Under the pieces are notes generated by a model. It did not search any database. It worked only from the letters and a program-made list of their open reading frames with translations, and was not told where the DNA came from. A DNA stretch of 64,000 bases from the NCBI RefSeq assembly GCF_052156635.1, contig NZ_JBQKUO010000003.1:372001-436000 (forward strand), in the 5' to 3' direction. The position numbers were made by a program, and so were the translations under genes. Below are positions 1 through 8,577 of this stretch, piece by piece. This DNA is from Nitrospina sp052156635. Its GTDB lineage: Bacteria > Nitrospinota > Nitrospinia > Nitrospinales > Nitrospinaceae. Numbering within the stretch: the first letter of the stretch is position 1; each line of letters starts with the position of its first letter.

Positions 1-1181
1 AGATCCAGGATGAGGTGACACAGATCAACAGTCTGCTCACTGAAATTGCACGCCTGAACGAAGCCATTCCCGCTCAGGACCTGACCGGCTTCGCCGCCAA
101 TGACCTGATGGACCAGCGCGATCAGCTGGTGAAAGAGCTGTCACAAAAACTCGATATCACGCGGGTCTCTTCCGGCGACGACCGGACGAACCTGACCCTG
201 TCCGACGGCACACCGTTGGTCCTGGGTAACCAGACTTTCACACTGAGCACGCAGGCCAACGCCAACAATGGCGGGCTGAGCGACATTCTCGTTCAGGACA
301 CCGGGGGCGGCACCGTCAACATCACCAACACCATCCAGGGTGGAGAGGTACGCGGCCTTTTGGACATGCGCGACACCGAAGTGGCCAACGCGCTCGACCG
401 CCTGGACCGGCTGGCCGCCAGCATCGTGACCGAGGTCAACCGCGTGCACCAGCAGGGCATCGGTACGGACGGCACCACCGGCAACGATTTTTTCACCACG
501 CTACCCGTGACCCTTGCGGCCAACTCCGCCAACTCCGGAACAGGCAGCGTCACCATCACCAACGCCAGCTCGACCACCACCTCTACCGACAAGTTCCGCC
601 TGACGTTCACCAACGCCACGGACTTTGACGTGGTGAACCTGACCACCGGCCAGAGCGTGGGCTCGTTTTCATATGCAGGCACGCCTATCAACCTGGGTGG
701 CGGCTTTGCGGTGACGGTCACCGGCGCACCGACCGCGGGAGATGTGTTCGATTTTTCGACTTCCGCCAGCGCCGCTTCCAGCATGTCGGTTTCCACCACG
801 CTTCTCGCCGATTCGCAGAAACTGGCGGCAGGACAAAACGGAACCACCGACGGCGACAACGCGCTGGCCCTGGCCGGGCTTCAGACACGCGGCATTTTTT
901 CCGGAATCGGCTTTTCTTCCGGATCGGGCACGGTGACGTTCAACGATTTTTACAGCGGCCTCCTCAATAATGTTGGCAGCGGTTCGCGTTCCGCCCAGAC
1001 CCTGGCGCAACAGCAGGAAGGAATCAAGCTGCAACTCGATATACGGCGGGAAAGTGTCTCCGGGGTGTCCATCGACGAAGAGATGATCAACCTCATCAAA
1101 TTCCAACAGGCGTTTCAGGCTTCGGCCCGGATGATCAGCATCGTCGATGAGATGTTCGACATCCTCCAAAACCAGATATGA
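1..1181 (+). CDS. flgK: Flagellar hook-associated protein 1 (FlgK), C-terminal part; start lies before the window
   Basis: The frame is open from base 3 onward, so this is a partial gene cut by the window edge. The first visible stretch (QINSLLTEIARLNEAI, then DLMDQRDQLVKELSQ) is the conserved coiled segment of FlgK. The C-terminus (SVSGVSIDEEMINLIKFQQAFQASARMISIVDEMFDILQ) is the classical FlgK/flagellar rod-hook C-terminal helix that packs in the D0 domain. The protein caps the hook and forms the first hook-filament junction ring outside the cell. The middle is Thr/Ala/Gly-rich beta structure, normal for the exposed domains. flgL follows 39 bases downstream on the same strand, the usual flgK-flgL order. 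Confidence 0.93.
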   Translation, partial: IQDEVTQINSLLTEIARLNEAIPAQDLTGFAANDLMDQRDQLVKELSQKLDITRVSSGDDRTNLTLSDGTPLVLGNQTFTLSTQANANNGGLSDILVQDTGGGTVNITNTIQGGEVRGLLDMRDTEVANALDRLDRLAASIVTEVNRVHQQGIGTDGTTGNDFFTTLPVTLAANSANSGTGSVTITNASSTTTSTDKFRLTFTNATDFDVVNLTTGQSVGSFSYAGTPINLGGGFAVTVTGAPTAGDVFDFSTSASAASSMSVSTTLLADSQKLAAGQNGTTDGDNALALAGLQTRGIFSGIGFSSGSGTVTFNDFYSGLLNNVGSGSRSAQTLAQQQEGIKLQLDIRRESVSGVSIDEEMINLIKFQQAFQASARMISIVDEMFDILQNQI

Positions 1182-1220
1182 AACAGGGCCCAGATGGATT
1201 GACGGGCCGGGAGTGACCAC

Positions 1221-2744
1221 ATGGTAATGCGGGTGACCAACCAGGCGCAACAGGCGAACGCGCTGCGCAACCTGTTCCGCATCACAGAAGACCAGTTTCT
1301 CGCCAACCAGCGCATTTCCAGCGGCAAGCGCATCCTCGCGCCGTCGGACGATCCCCTGGGATTGCGGGACGCGCTCGGTTTGCGGGCCACCATCAGCCGC
1401 TCGGAACAGTTCAACCGCAACATCACGTTCAACCAGGTATTTGTCAACAGCGCCGACTCGGCACTGAGCAATGTGAGCACCAGCCTCACCCGCGCGCAGG
1501 AACTGGCCGTGAACAGCCTGAACGGACTCAACACCGCCGCCACGCGGCAGGCCGCGGCGGAAGAACTGGACCAGATCATCGGCACCGTGTTCCAGGCCGC
1601 CAACACGAAAGTCCAGGGACGCTTCCTGTTCTCCGGTACCGGTCTCGCTACCGAACCGTTTCAGCAAAACCCGGGCGCACTGGGCGCGCTGTACACCGGC
1701 GACGGCAACCGGCTGAACCTCGAAGTGGCGGACGGGCTGACCGTGCCCATCACCAAACCCGGATCGGAAGTGTTCGCGGTGGACCTCAATCCCGCGGTCA
1801 CCACCGCCACGAATCTCAGCGATTTGAACGGCGGCGCGGGTGTGACCCTCGGCAGTCTTTCCATCACCGACCGTGCGGGCAACAACGCGGTGGTGAATCT
1901 TGGCGCGGCGACCACGGTGAACGACGTCATCGTCGCCATCAACGGCGCGGGCATCAATGTCACCGCCTCCATCAACAGCACCGGCGATGGGCTTTTGCTC
2001 ACCGACACCAGCACCGCCATCACACAGGCGCTGACCGTCACGGAATCCGGCGGCGGAACCGTGGCGCAGGAGCTGGGCATCCTCGGCTCGCGAAACGGCA
2101 ACCTGACCGGGCAGGACCTGAATCCCGTCATCACCACCGCCACCACCCTTGCCAGCCTGAACGGAGGCAACGGTCTGACGCTGGGCTCAGTGGACGTGAC
2201 CAATGGATCGCTTTCCGGCACGGTGGACCTGAGCGGTGCGACGACCCTCAACGATGTCCTCACCACGCTCAACGGTGCAGGGCTGAACCTGACGGCGAGC
2301 ATCAATTCTCAGGGCAACGGGCTCGACGTGGTTTCGTCCAACGCGAACACGACCGCGGTCATCGACGATGTCGCAGGCGGAAACACGGCCTCCATTCTCG
2401 GCATCGGCGGAAACAATGTATTTCTGGCTCTGGATACCCTGAAGCAGGCTCTGGAACGCGACGATACCGAGGGGATCTCGGCGTCATTGGACCTGTTGAA
2501 TGCGAGCCGCGACAAGGTGAGTGATGTTCGCGCAGAATTCGGGGCGGTCAGCCGAACACTGGACCAGATGGAGGTCTTGAGCGGAGAGGATGTGGTGACA
2601 CAAAAGGAACAGTTGTCTGATATCGAGGATGCGGATTTCGTCCAGGAGGCGGCCAACCTGGCAGCGCTCGAAACCGCCCTCCAGGCCACCCTCGCCGTCA
2701 CAGCACGGGTCCTGCAACCCACGCTGCTGGACTTCCTGAATTAA
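1221..2744 (+). CDS. flgL: Flagellar hook-associated protein 3 (FlgL), enlarged by two flagellin-IN-type repeats
   Basis: The N-terminus (RVTNQAQQANALRNL, then QRISSGKRILAPSDDPLG) is the flagellin/FlgL D0-D1 helix. The C-terminus (FVQEAANLAALETALQATLAVTARVLQPTLLDFLN) is the partner helix. At 507 aa it is much longer than the roughly 300 aa usual for FlgL. The excess is two tandem homologous blocks at about residues 188-290 and 299-390. Each begins DLNP and runs through a TT-x-L-x-x-LNGG motif to a V-x-x-INGAG / TLNGAG-LN-TASIN motif, the pattern of flagellin IN repeats. It joins hook to filament and works with FlgK just upstream. An ATG at 1221 and a second at 1227 are both possible starts. 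The next gene is convergent. Confidence 0.92.
   Translation: MVMRVTNQAQQANALRNLFRITEDQFLANQRISSGKRILAPSDDPLGLRDALGLRATISRSEQFNRNITFNQVFVNSADSALSNVSTSLTRAQELAVNSLNGLNTAATRQAAAEELDQIIGTVFQAANTKVQGRFLFSGTGLATEPFQQNPGALGALYTGDGNRLNLEVADGLTVPITKPGSEVFAVDLNPAVTTATNLSDLNGGAGVTLGSLSITDRAGNNAVVNLGAATTVNDVIVAINGAGINVTASINSTGDGLLLTDTSTAITQALTVTESGGGTVAQELGILGSRNGNLTGQDLNPVITTATTLASLNGGNGLTLGSVDVTNGSLSGTVDLSGATTLNDVLTTLNGAGLNLTASINSQGNGLDVVSSNANTTAVIDDVAGGNTASILGIGGNNVFLALDTLKQALERDDTEGISASLDLLNASRDKVSDVRAEFGAVSRTLDQMEVLSGEDVVTQKEQLSDIEDADFVQEAANLAALETALQATLAVTARVLQPTLLDFLN
1782..2390 (+). repeat. Tandem in-frame duplication inside flgL (two flagellin-IN-like units)
   Basis: Two units of about 300 bases, beginning near 1782 and 2115, encode parallel protein blocks. 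Both start DLNP-(A/V)-(V/I)-TTAT, continue with SDLNGG / ASLNGG, and end with NGAG-(I/L)-N-(V/L)-TASINS. They have diverged in sequence but keep the same order of motifs, so they look like an old internal duplication of the surface-exposed domain. Confidence 0.7.
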
Positions 2745-2751
2745 CCCGTTT

Positions 2752-4053
2752 TCACGCGGAACGTCCGGGTTCAGCGGGGACCGGTGCAGGAGAGTCCTGC
2801 CGGGACCTCACGGGCAGCCATAAGTGGACCGCGGTGCCCTTTTCTTCCTCGCTTTCCACTTCGATGAATCCGCCGTGCTGCTCCACGATGGTGTAGCAAA
2901 CGGACAACCCAAGCCCGGTCCCTTTTTCCTCCGGTTTGGTGGTGAAAAACGGCTCGAAAATCTTGCTCAGGTTTTCCCGGGAAATGCCCACGCCGGTATC
3001 CCGGATCTCGATGTGAAAAAAGTTTTCCCGCCGGACGGGAATGCTCTCCGGGTCGAGGTACATGTCCTCCTTGCGCCGATTCTGCATGATCTCGCGTACG
3101 ATTTTTTCCGTCCGCACAGTCAGCCTGCCTCCCTCCGGCATGGCGTGCCGGGCGTTGTTGAACAGGTTCAGGAACACCTGGCGCATGCGGTCGGGATCGG
3201 CACGCAGGTATACCTCCTCCTCGGTAAACTGCCGATCGAGCTCGATGCAATCCATACGCATCTCCTTTTCCAGGAGGGAAAGCACAAAGTCGAGTTCCTC
3301 GTTGAAGTCCACCTCCTGCAACTCCATGTTCCCCTTGCGCGAAAACCGCAGGAGGTCGCTCAGGATTTTGTCGATGCGAAAAATCTCCTCGCGCATGGAG
3401 CGGAAGTGCTCGTCCCGGGTGCCGTCTCCGGCTTGATCCCGCATCAACGTCTGGACGTGACCTGAAATGATGTTGAGTGGATTGAGCACCTCGTGGCACA
3501 CCATGGCGGCAAGACGGCCGATACTCGCCAGCTTTTCCGAGCGGATGATGCTTTCCTGCGCAATCTGGAGTTTCTGCAACGACCCCTTCAGTTGATGGTT
3601 GGCTTCCATCAGCTTGTCATTGGCGCGCTTCAATTCTTCTTCCGCCCGCTCGCGCAAGTCCGCCTCGCGGCGCAACTGGATGGCCACCTCGATACAGCGG
3701 ATCAAGGATTCGGCGGTGAGGTTGTTCTTCGACCGGTAGTCGGTGGCGCCGCATTTCATCGCTTCGGCGGCGACTTCCGGATCGCTTTGCCCGGTGAGGA
3801 AAATCACAGGATGGGGATACCCCTTACCCCGTACCTTCCGGAGGAGCTCGATCCCGTTGCCATTCTGCAGGCGGTAATCGAAAAGACAAATGTCGATCTG
3901 GTTTTGTTCGAGAGCGGCCGGAACTCCCTCAGGCGTGTCTATATGCGTGAGTTCACATATGAATTCCGGCTCGCTCGAAGTCAGCATGCTTCGAATGAGA
4001 TATGCGTCCTCCGCATCATCCTCTACCAGCAGGATTCTCAAAGCCCTTTTCAT
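2752..4053 (-). CDS. Response-regulator receiver fused to histidine kinase (REC-HisKA-HATPase)
   Basis: 433 aa. An N-terminal receiver (about residues 6-125) has the acidic pair ED in LLVEDDAED, a phospho-Asp in CLFDYRL and the conserved K in RSKNN. A coiled linker (about 130-180) follows, then a HisKA domain with the phospho-His in VCHEVLNPLNIISGH. The HATPase_c domain shows the N box (NLFNNARHAM), G1 (IRDTGVGIS), F box (IFEPFFTTK) and G2 (GTGLGLSVCY). There is no membrane segment, so it is cytoplasmic and probably works downstream of another kinase. A good Shine-Dalgarno (AAGGAGAGGG) precedes the ATG at 4053. It converges on flgL with only seven bases between stop codons. The long AT-rich region upstream presumably carries its promoter. 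Confidence 0.9.
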   Translation of the reverse strand: MKRALRILLVEDDAEDAYLIRSMLTSSEPEFICELTHIDTPEGVPAALEQNQIDICLFDYRLQNGNGIELLRKVRGKGYPHPVIFLTGQSDPEVAAEAMKCGATDYRSKNNLTAESLIRCIEVAIQLRREADLRERAEEELKRANDKLMEANHQLKGSLQKLQIAQESIIRSEKLASIGRLAAMVCHEVLNPLNIISGHVQTLMRDQAGDGTRDEHFRSMREEIFRIDKILSDLLRFSRKGNMELQEVDFNEELDFVLSLLEKEMRMDCIELDRQFTEEEVYLRADPDRMRQVFLNLFNNARHAMPEGGRLTVRTEKIVREIMQNRRKEDMYLDPESIPVRRENFFHIEIRDTGVGISRENLSKIFEPFFTTKPEEKGTGLGLSVCYTIVEQHGGFIEVESEEEKGTAVHLWLPVRSRQDSPAPVPAEPGRSA

Positions 4054-4753
4054 CGTACCCTCTCCTTAAAAAGTACGCAGAAGAGTCAGGCTCTCTTCCA
4101 CAAACGCAGGATAGGAAAAATCCTACACCACCCTTCGGAAAAACTAAATCCTTGGTATGAGGTTCAAGGATCGCTTCAGGCTCAACACATTATTGGTATG
4201 AACACATGATAACCCGTTATTTAAAAATAAAAAAGCAGTATTTTTCGGAAACAGGATAAAATACTACGCCTGAATAGTAAGTCTACGATTTATCTAAAAA
4301 TTTAAACCCCTGATTAAAAAAATCGTTTCGCTCCTCACCCCGCGCAAATATGCAAAAATCAAATAACTTCCGAATACAAAATAAAATGGTTACATTTCCG
4401 ATATGGTTGTTTTCTGTAATTGTGTCCGTCGTTTTTTTCACCCATTGCCATATCGGCCCTTCGGCACTGCTGAAGACCTGCGCACGATTCAGTTTTTTAA
4501 TGGATCTGTCCAGGGTCGCACCCTATCCTTAACAATCCCATAAAGACCCGCATGGATTGCTTGGGATTGCGGCGGATCTCAAAATTTTTCAAATAATGAA
4601 ACACATCCGCATTCTGCGATAATGGCCCCTTCGGGCTTATATCGGAACAATCTAAGTCGCTCTTTAGGGTTTTTTTATTTTTCATTCAAGTTGCCCCTCA
4701 AAACCATCCAAATTTGTTAGCCTGATCTGGAATCAAATATCAAGGAGACCTTC
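4054..4753. other. AT-rich intergenic region with no supportable gene
   Basis: About 700 bases of visibly lower GC between two divergent genes. Short open frames at 4350-4532 (plus) and 4497-4685 (minus) have no Shine-Dalgarno and no recognisable motif. A perfect 5-bp hairpin (TAGGA/TCCTA) lies near 4112-4126, and a dyad-containing motif at 4261-4280 matches one at 50412-50431. A Shine-Dalgarno (AAGGAGA) at the right edge belongs to the nitroreductase. The region probably holds both divergent promoters. Confidence 0.5.
4261..4280. promoter_or_regulatory. Candidate operator ATACTAC-N7-TAGTA, copy 1
   Basis: Reads ATACTAC, seven bases, TAGTAA. It contains the dyad ACTA-N8-TAGT. The same half-sites with the same seven-base gap occur at 50412-50431 in the divergent promoter region of the RiPP cluster. 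It lies about 210 bases upstream of the REC-kinase start at 4053. Recognition by a shared regulator is inference from two matches only. Confidence 0.3.
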
Positions 4754-5326
4754 ATGACCCGGACAAGCCCCTACACCCAACTCGATCCCCAATTTCTCTA
4801 TCGCTGGTCGCCACGGGCTTTCCTCAGCGATCCCCTGGCCGATGAGGACATCATGACGTTGTTCGAAGCGGCGCGTTGGGCGCCGTCCTGTTTCAACGAA
4901 CAGCCGTGGTTATTTGTGTACGGACGGGGGGATCGGCTCAAGGAGTTCCAGACGGCGCTGGTGGAGGGAAACCGAAAGTGGGCGGACAAGGCTCCTCTGC
5001 TCATCATCGTGTTCGCCCGCAACGATTTTGAAGAACGGGGCAAGCCCAACCACTGGGCGCAGTTCGATTCGGGGTCAGCATGGATGTCGCTCTGCCTTCA
5101 GGCGCAGAAGATGGGACTGGTCTGTCATGCCATGGGGGGCTTCATCAAGGACCGGGCGCACGCGGTGGCAAATGTGAGTGAGGACAATTTCACGGCAATG
5201 TGCGTGATTGCAGTCGGAAAACAGGGGCCGGCGGAAATTCTGGACGACGACCTGCGCGAACGGGAAGCTCCCAGCGACCGCAAGCCGCTGGCCGAGATCG
5301 CCCACGAAGGCCCGCTTCCCGGTTGA
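4754..5326 (+). CDS. Nitroreductase family protein (FMN-dependent NAD(P)H oxidoreductase)
   Basis: 190 aa. The N-terminal RWSPRAF and the segment EAARWAPSCFNEQPWLFVYGRG form the FMN-phosphate binding region of the nitroreductase fold (R at 17-20 and the S/N/Q-P signature). The middle segment SAWMSLCLQAQKMGLVCHAMGGF matches the dimer-interface helix and the flavin-contacting loop. The C-terminal VIAVGKQGP is the family's last strand. Enzymes of this family reduce nitro compounds, quinones or flavins with NAD(P)H in the cytoplasm; the substrate cannot be told from sequence. AAGGAGA lies eight bases before the ATG. It stands alone, converging on phoU. It is unrelated in context to the SagB-type paralogue at 53427-54245. 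Confidence 0.85.
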   Translation: MTRTSPYTQLDPQFLYRWSPRAFLSDPLADEDIMTLFEAARWAPSCFNEQPWLFVYGRGDRLKEFQTALVEGNRKWADKAPLLIIVFARNDFEERGKPNHWAQFDSGSAWMSLCLQAQKMGLVCHAMGGFIKDRAHAVANVSEDNFTAMCVIAVGKQGPAEILDDDLREREAPSDRKPLAEIAHEGPLPG

Positions 5327-5344
5327 TCCCGAAGGTGGACACGG

Positions 5345-6034
5345 TCACTTGTCTTTGCGTTGGCCCAACTGCGTGAACTTTTCAGGCTGGTGGCGCACGA
5401 TCTTGCCTTCCACCAGGTAAATCACGTCTTCGGCGATGTTGGTGGCGTAGTCGGCGATGCGCTCCAGGTGGCGGGAGATGGAAATGTAGTTGATGAGGAT
5501 CTCCACCTGGTCGGGGTCCTGCCTGATTTTCTCGTACACCCGCTGGTACACTTCACGGTTCATGGCATCGATCTCGTCGTCCGCCTGCCACACCTTGTGT
5601 GCGGTCACCGGATCCATGTTGATCAGGCAGTCGATGGACTGGCTCAGCATGGCGCGGGTTTTTTCTGCCATGGCGCTGAAGTCGAACGGCGGCTTGACGT
5701 TGCGTTTGCTCGCCAGGACGATGACGCGCTCGGCGATGTTCACCGCGAGGTCGGCCACGCGTTCCAGGTCGTTGTTGATCTTGAGGGCGGCGATGACGAA
5801 TCGCAGGTCCCCCGCCACCGGCTGGTGCAGGGCCAGCACCTTCAGGCATTCTTCTTCCAGTTGCACCTCGGTGTTGTCCACGGCCTTGTCCTGTTCGATG
5901 ATCTCCTGCGCCTGCTTCACGTCCAGCGCGGCCACCGACTTCATGACGCGGAGCACCATCTCCTCGACCTCCGCGCTCAGGCCCAGCAGTTGCTTTTTCA
6001 GAACATCGAGTTCGCGTTGAAAATGTTTGGTCAT
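5345..6034 (-). CDS. phoU: Phosphate-specific transport system accessory protein PhoU
   Basis: 229 aa, normal family length. It has two tandem PhoU helical-bundle repeats. The first contains ELDVLKKQLLGLSAEVEEMV and DLRFVIAALKINNDLERVADLAVNIAERV; the second repeats the pattern with DQVEILINYISISRHLERIADYATNIAEDVIYLVEGKIVRH. The E/D-x-x-x-D/N metal-binding motifs (ERVAD, ERIAD) are intact. PhoU binds the PstSCAB transporter and the PhoR kinase and damps Pho signalling when phosphate is plentiful. It is the last gene of the pst operon, 16 bases after pstB. No phoB/phoR pair is in this window. Confidence 0.96.
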   Translation of the reverse strand: MTKHFQRELDVLKKQLLGLSAEVEEMVLRVMKSVAALDVKQAQEIIEQDKAVDNTEVQLEEECLKVLALHQPVAGDLRFVIAALKINNDLERVADLAVNIAERVIVLASKRNVKPPFDFSAMAEKTRAMLSQSIDCLINMDPVTAHKVWQADDEIDAMNREVYQRVYEKIRQDPDQVEILINYISISRHLERIADYATNIAEDVIYLVEGKIVRHQPEKFTQLGQRKDK

Positions 6035-6050
6035 GAATCCCCGTTAAGAA

Positions 6051-6824
6051 TCAACCAAAACGTCCGGTGATGTAGTCTTCCGTCCTCTTCTGGTCCGGTT
6101 GCGTGAATATTTTCTTGGTGGAACCGAATTCCACCAGGTCCCCCTCGTACAGAAACGCCGTCAAATCCGAAATTCGCGCCGCCTGCTGCATGTTGTGCGT
6201 GACGATGACGATGGTGTAGCGTGAACGCAGTTCCTGGATCAGGTCCTCGATGCGCGCCGTGGCGCGGGGATCGAGCGCGGAACAGGGCTCGTCCATCAGG
6301 ATCACTTCCGGGTTCATGGCGATGGCGCGGGCGATGCACAGTCTCTGCTGCTGTCCGCCGGACAGTTTGAGCGCCGAGTCGCGCAGGCGGTCCTTCACCT
6401 CGTCCCACAACGCCGCCTTGCGCAGGGCCTCTTCGGCCAGGTCGTTCAGGTTGCCCTTGTAGCCGTTGATCTTCGGCCCCCACACCACGTTCTTGAATAT
6501 GGACTTGGGAAACGGGTTCGGCCGCTGGAACACCATGCCGATCTTCTGCCGGATGAGGCCCGGGTCCACCTTTTTATCGTACAGGTTCTCGCCGTGGAAT
6601 AACACTTCTCCTTCCACCCACGCGGTCGGGATGAAATCGTTCATCCGGTTGAACACGCGGAGCATGGAACTCTTGCCGCAACCGGAAGGACCGATGACTG
6701 CGGTCACCTGGTGCGACGGGACCTGGAGGTCGATGCCTTTCACCACGCGGAGGTCACCGTAATTGATACAAAGTTTCCGCGTCTCCAGAATGGTATTGCA
6801 CTCTTCCAAACCAACCTCCCTCAC
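6051..6824 (-). CDS. pstB: Phosphate ABC transporter ATP-binding protein PstB
   Basis: 257 aa. It has Walker A (GPSGCGKSS), the Q loop (GMVFQRPNPFPKSI, typical of PstB), the ABC signature LSGGQQQR, Walker B (VILMDEPCSALDP) and the H-loop (VTHNM). It energises phosphate uptake at the inner membrane with PstC and PstA. The annotated start is a GTG at 6824, three bases after the pstA stop. A Shine-Dalgarno-like AGGGAGG lies just inside this reading, so the real start may be the TTG at 6809; this would not affect the conserved domain. Confidence 0.96.
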   Translation of the reverse strand: MREVGLEECNTILETRKLCINYGDLRVVKGIDLQVPSHQVTAVIGPSGCGKSSMLRVFNRMNDFIPTAWVEGEVLFHGENLYDKKVDPGLIRQKIGMVFQRPNPFPKSIFKNVVWGPKINGYKGNLNDLAEEALRKAALWDEVKDRLRDSALKLSGGQQQRLCIARAIAMNPEVILMDEPCSALDPRATARIEDLIQELRSRYTIVIVTHNMQQAARISDLTAFLYEGDLVEFGSTKKIFTQPDQKRTEDYITGRFG

Positions 6825-6827
6825 GAA

Positions 6828-7682
6828 TTATTTATACCTTTGCAGTTTTTCGCGAATGAACACCGCGCCCGCATTCATCGACAGCAGGAGCACGAGCAGC
6901 ACAATGATGCCCGCGGCGGCGAGCCCGTGGAACTCCGCCTGCGGCCGGGCCGCCCAGTTGAAAATCTGCACCGGCAATGCGGTGAACGGATCTTCCGGCG
7001 TCTCCGGCGTGAACGCGACGTAACTCAACGCCCCGATCATGATCATGGGGGCGGTCTCGCCCATGGCTCGTGACAGGGCCAGGATGACGCCCGTCATGAT
7101 GCCCGGCAGGGCGGACGGCAGCACCTGCCACCACACCACCTGCCAGCGGCGGGCGCCCAGCGCAAACGCGCCCTCCCGGATCGATGCCGGCACGGCACGG
7201 ATCGCTCCCTGTGCGGCGATCACGATGACCGGGAGCACCAGCAGACTCATGGTCATGCTCCCCGCCCACAGGCTGCGGTCGAATCCCAGGAAACGGACAA
7301 AGATGGCCAGTCCCAGCACCCCGTAAAGGATGGAGGGCATGCCCGCCAGGTTGGCGATATTGATTTCGAAAATACGGAGCAGGCGGTTTTTCGGGGCGAA
7401 CTCTTCCAGGTACACCGCCGTGGCCACGCCCAGCGGAATGGCGAACGCCGCCGTCATGCCGATCAGCCAGATGCTGCCCCACAGGGCGGACTTGAGTCCC
7501 GCCTCCTCCGGATGGCGCGAGGGGAAGCTGGTCAGGAAATTCCAGTCGAGCCAGACGAAACCCTCTTTCACCACGTGCGCCAGAAGGATGCCCAGCACGG
7601 CGACCGTCATCCACGTCACGGCGGAACAAAGCCGGATGAACCAGCGGTCGCGTTGTTTTCGTTTTTCGCGGAATTCGGTCAC
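6828..7682 (-). CDS. pstA: Phosphate ABC transporter permease PstA
   Basis: 284 aa with six predicted membrane helices and the binding-protein-dependent-transport permease signature. That signature is the EAA-like loop REGAFALGARRWQVVWWQVLPSALPGIMTGVILALSRAMGETAPM, which contacts PstB. The opening cytoplasmic stretch (FREKRKQRDRWF) precedes the first helix. It forms the inner-membrane channel with PstC. The GTG start overlaps the pstC TGA by four bases (GTGA), indicating translational coupling; pstB follows after three bases. Confidence 0.95.
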   Translation of the reverse strand: MTEFREKRKQRDRWFIRLCSAVTWMTVAVLGILLAHVVKEGFVWLDWNFLTSFPSRHPEEAGLKSALWGSIWLIGMTAAFAIPLGVATAVYLEEFAPKNRLLRIFEINIANLAGMPSILYGVLGLAIFVRFLGFDRSLWAGSMTMSLLVLPVIVIAAQGAIRAVPASIREGAFALGARRWQVVWWQVLPSALPGIMTGVILALSRAMGETAPMIMIGALSYVAFTPETPEDPFTALPVQIFNWAARPQAEFHGLAAAGIIVLLVLLLSMNAGAVFIREKLQRYK

Positions 7683-8560
7683 GAGTTGTATTGCTTCGAT
7701 TTCAGAATGAAATGGTTGCCGATGATGTTCATGGTGAGCGTCATCAGGAACAACAACATGCCCACCGCGTACACGGTGTAGTACTCGACCCCGCCTGCAG
7801 GAATGTCCCCCAGGCTCACCTGCACGATGTAAGCCGTCATCGTCTGAATGCTTTCAAGGAAGCCGATCGACCAGTTCGGCGTCGCCCCGGCCGCCAGTGT
7901 GACCGCCATGGTCTCCCCCACCGCCCGCGACAATGCCAGGATGACCGCCGCGCCGATACGCGTGGCGGCGGCGGGAAGAATGATCTGCGACGTCACTTCC
8001 AGGTGCGTGCCCCCCAGGGCGTACGCGCCTTCGCGCAGGGTTCCGGGCAGTCCCCGGAAAGCGTCGTCGCACAGCGACGACACCATGGGCAGGATCATGA
8101 TGCCCACCACGATGGCGGCACTGGCGGCGTTAAAAATATGCGTCTCGGGAAACACCATGCGGATCAGCGGGGTCACGAACGTCAGGGCGAAGTAACCGTA
8201 CACCACCGTCGGAATGCCCGCCAGGATTTCCAGCACGGGCTTGATGACCGACCGCACGTTGTTGGAGGCAAACTCACTGAGGTAAGTGGCGATCAGCAAC
8301 CCGAACGGCAGGGCGATGAGAATCGCCCCGAAAACGACTTTCATCGTCCCGGCCACCAGCGGCAGGACGCCGAACGATTTCGGCTCCAGCAGGGGCGCCC
8401 AGTTGGTCCCGAACAGGAATTCAGTGACCGGCACTTCGCGGAAGAACAGAAAGGATTCTTTGCCCAGTAGAAAGATGACCACCAGCGTGGTCATCAGGGT
8501 GACGCCCACGCAGAGCACGAGAATCCCGTGCACTGCGTGGTCCATCCACTTTGAAAACAT
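7679..8560 (-). CDS. pstC: Phosphate ABC transporter permease PstC
   Basis: 293 aa, about six membrane helices. Diagnostic segments are PFGLLIATYLSEFAS, ILAGIPTVVYGYFALTFVTPLI and the EAA loop REGAYALGGTHLEVTSQIILPAAATRIGAAVILALSRAVGETMAV. The motif FLFGTNWAPLLEPKSFGVLPLVAGT near residue 50 is typical of PstC. It pairs with PstA in the phosphate channel. It starts 17 bases after the pstS stop and overlaps pstA. Confidence 0.95.
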   Translation of the reverse strand: MFSKWMDHAVHGILVLCVGVTLMTTLVVIFLLGKESFLFFREVPVTEFLFGTNWAPLLEPKSFGVLPLVAGTMKVVFGAILIALPFGLLIATYLSEFASNNVRSVIKPVLEILAGIPTVVYGYFALTFVTPLIRMVFPETHIFNAASAAIVVGIMILPMVSSLCDDAFRGLPGTLREGAYALGGTHLEVTSQIILPAAATRIGAAVILALSRAVGETMAVTLAAGATPNWSIGFLESIQTMTAYIVQVSLGDIPAGGVEYYTVYAVGMLLFLMTLTMNIIGNHFILKSKQYNS

Positions 8561-8577
8561 GTTGTGTCCTGAAAGGT

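Noticed and set aside
4350..4532. 60-codon frame in the AT-rich gap, with one hydrophobic stretch
   Set aside because: No Shine-Dalgarno; the hydrophobic stretch is what AT-rich sequence gives by chance. The opposite-strand frame at 4497-4685 is no better.
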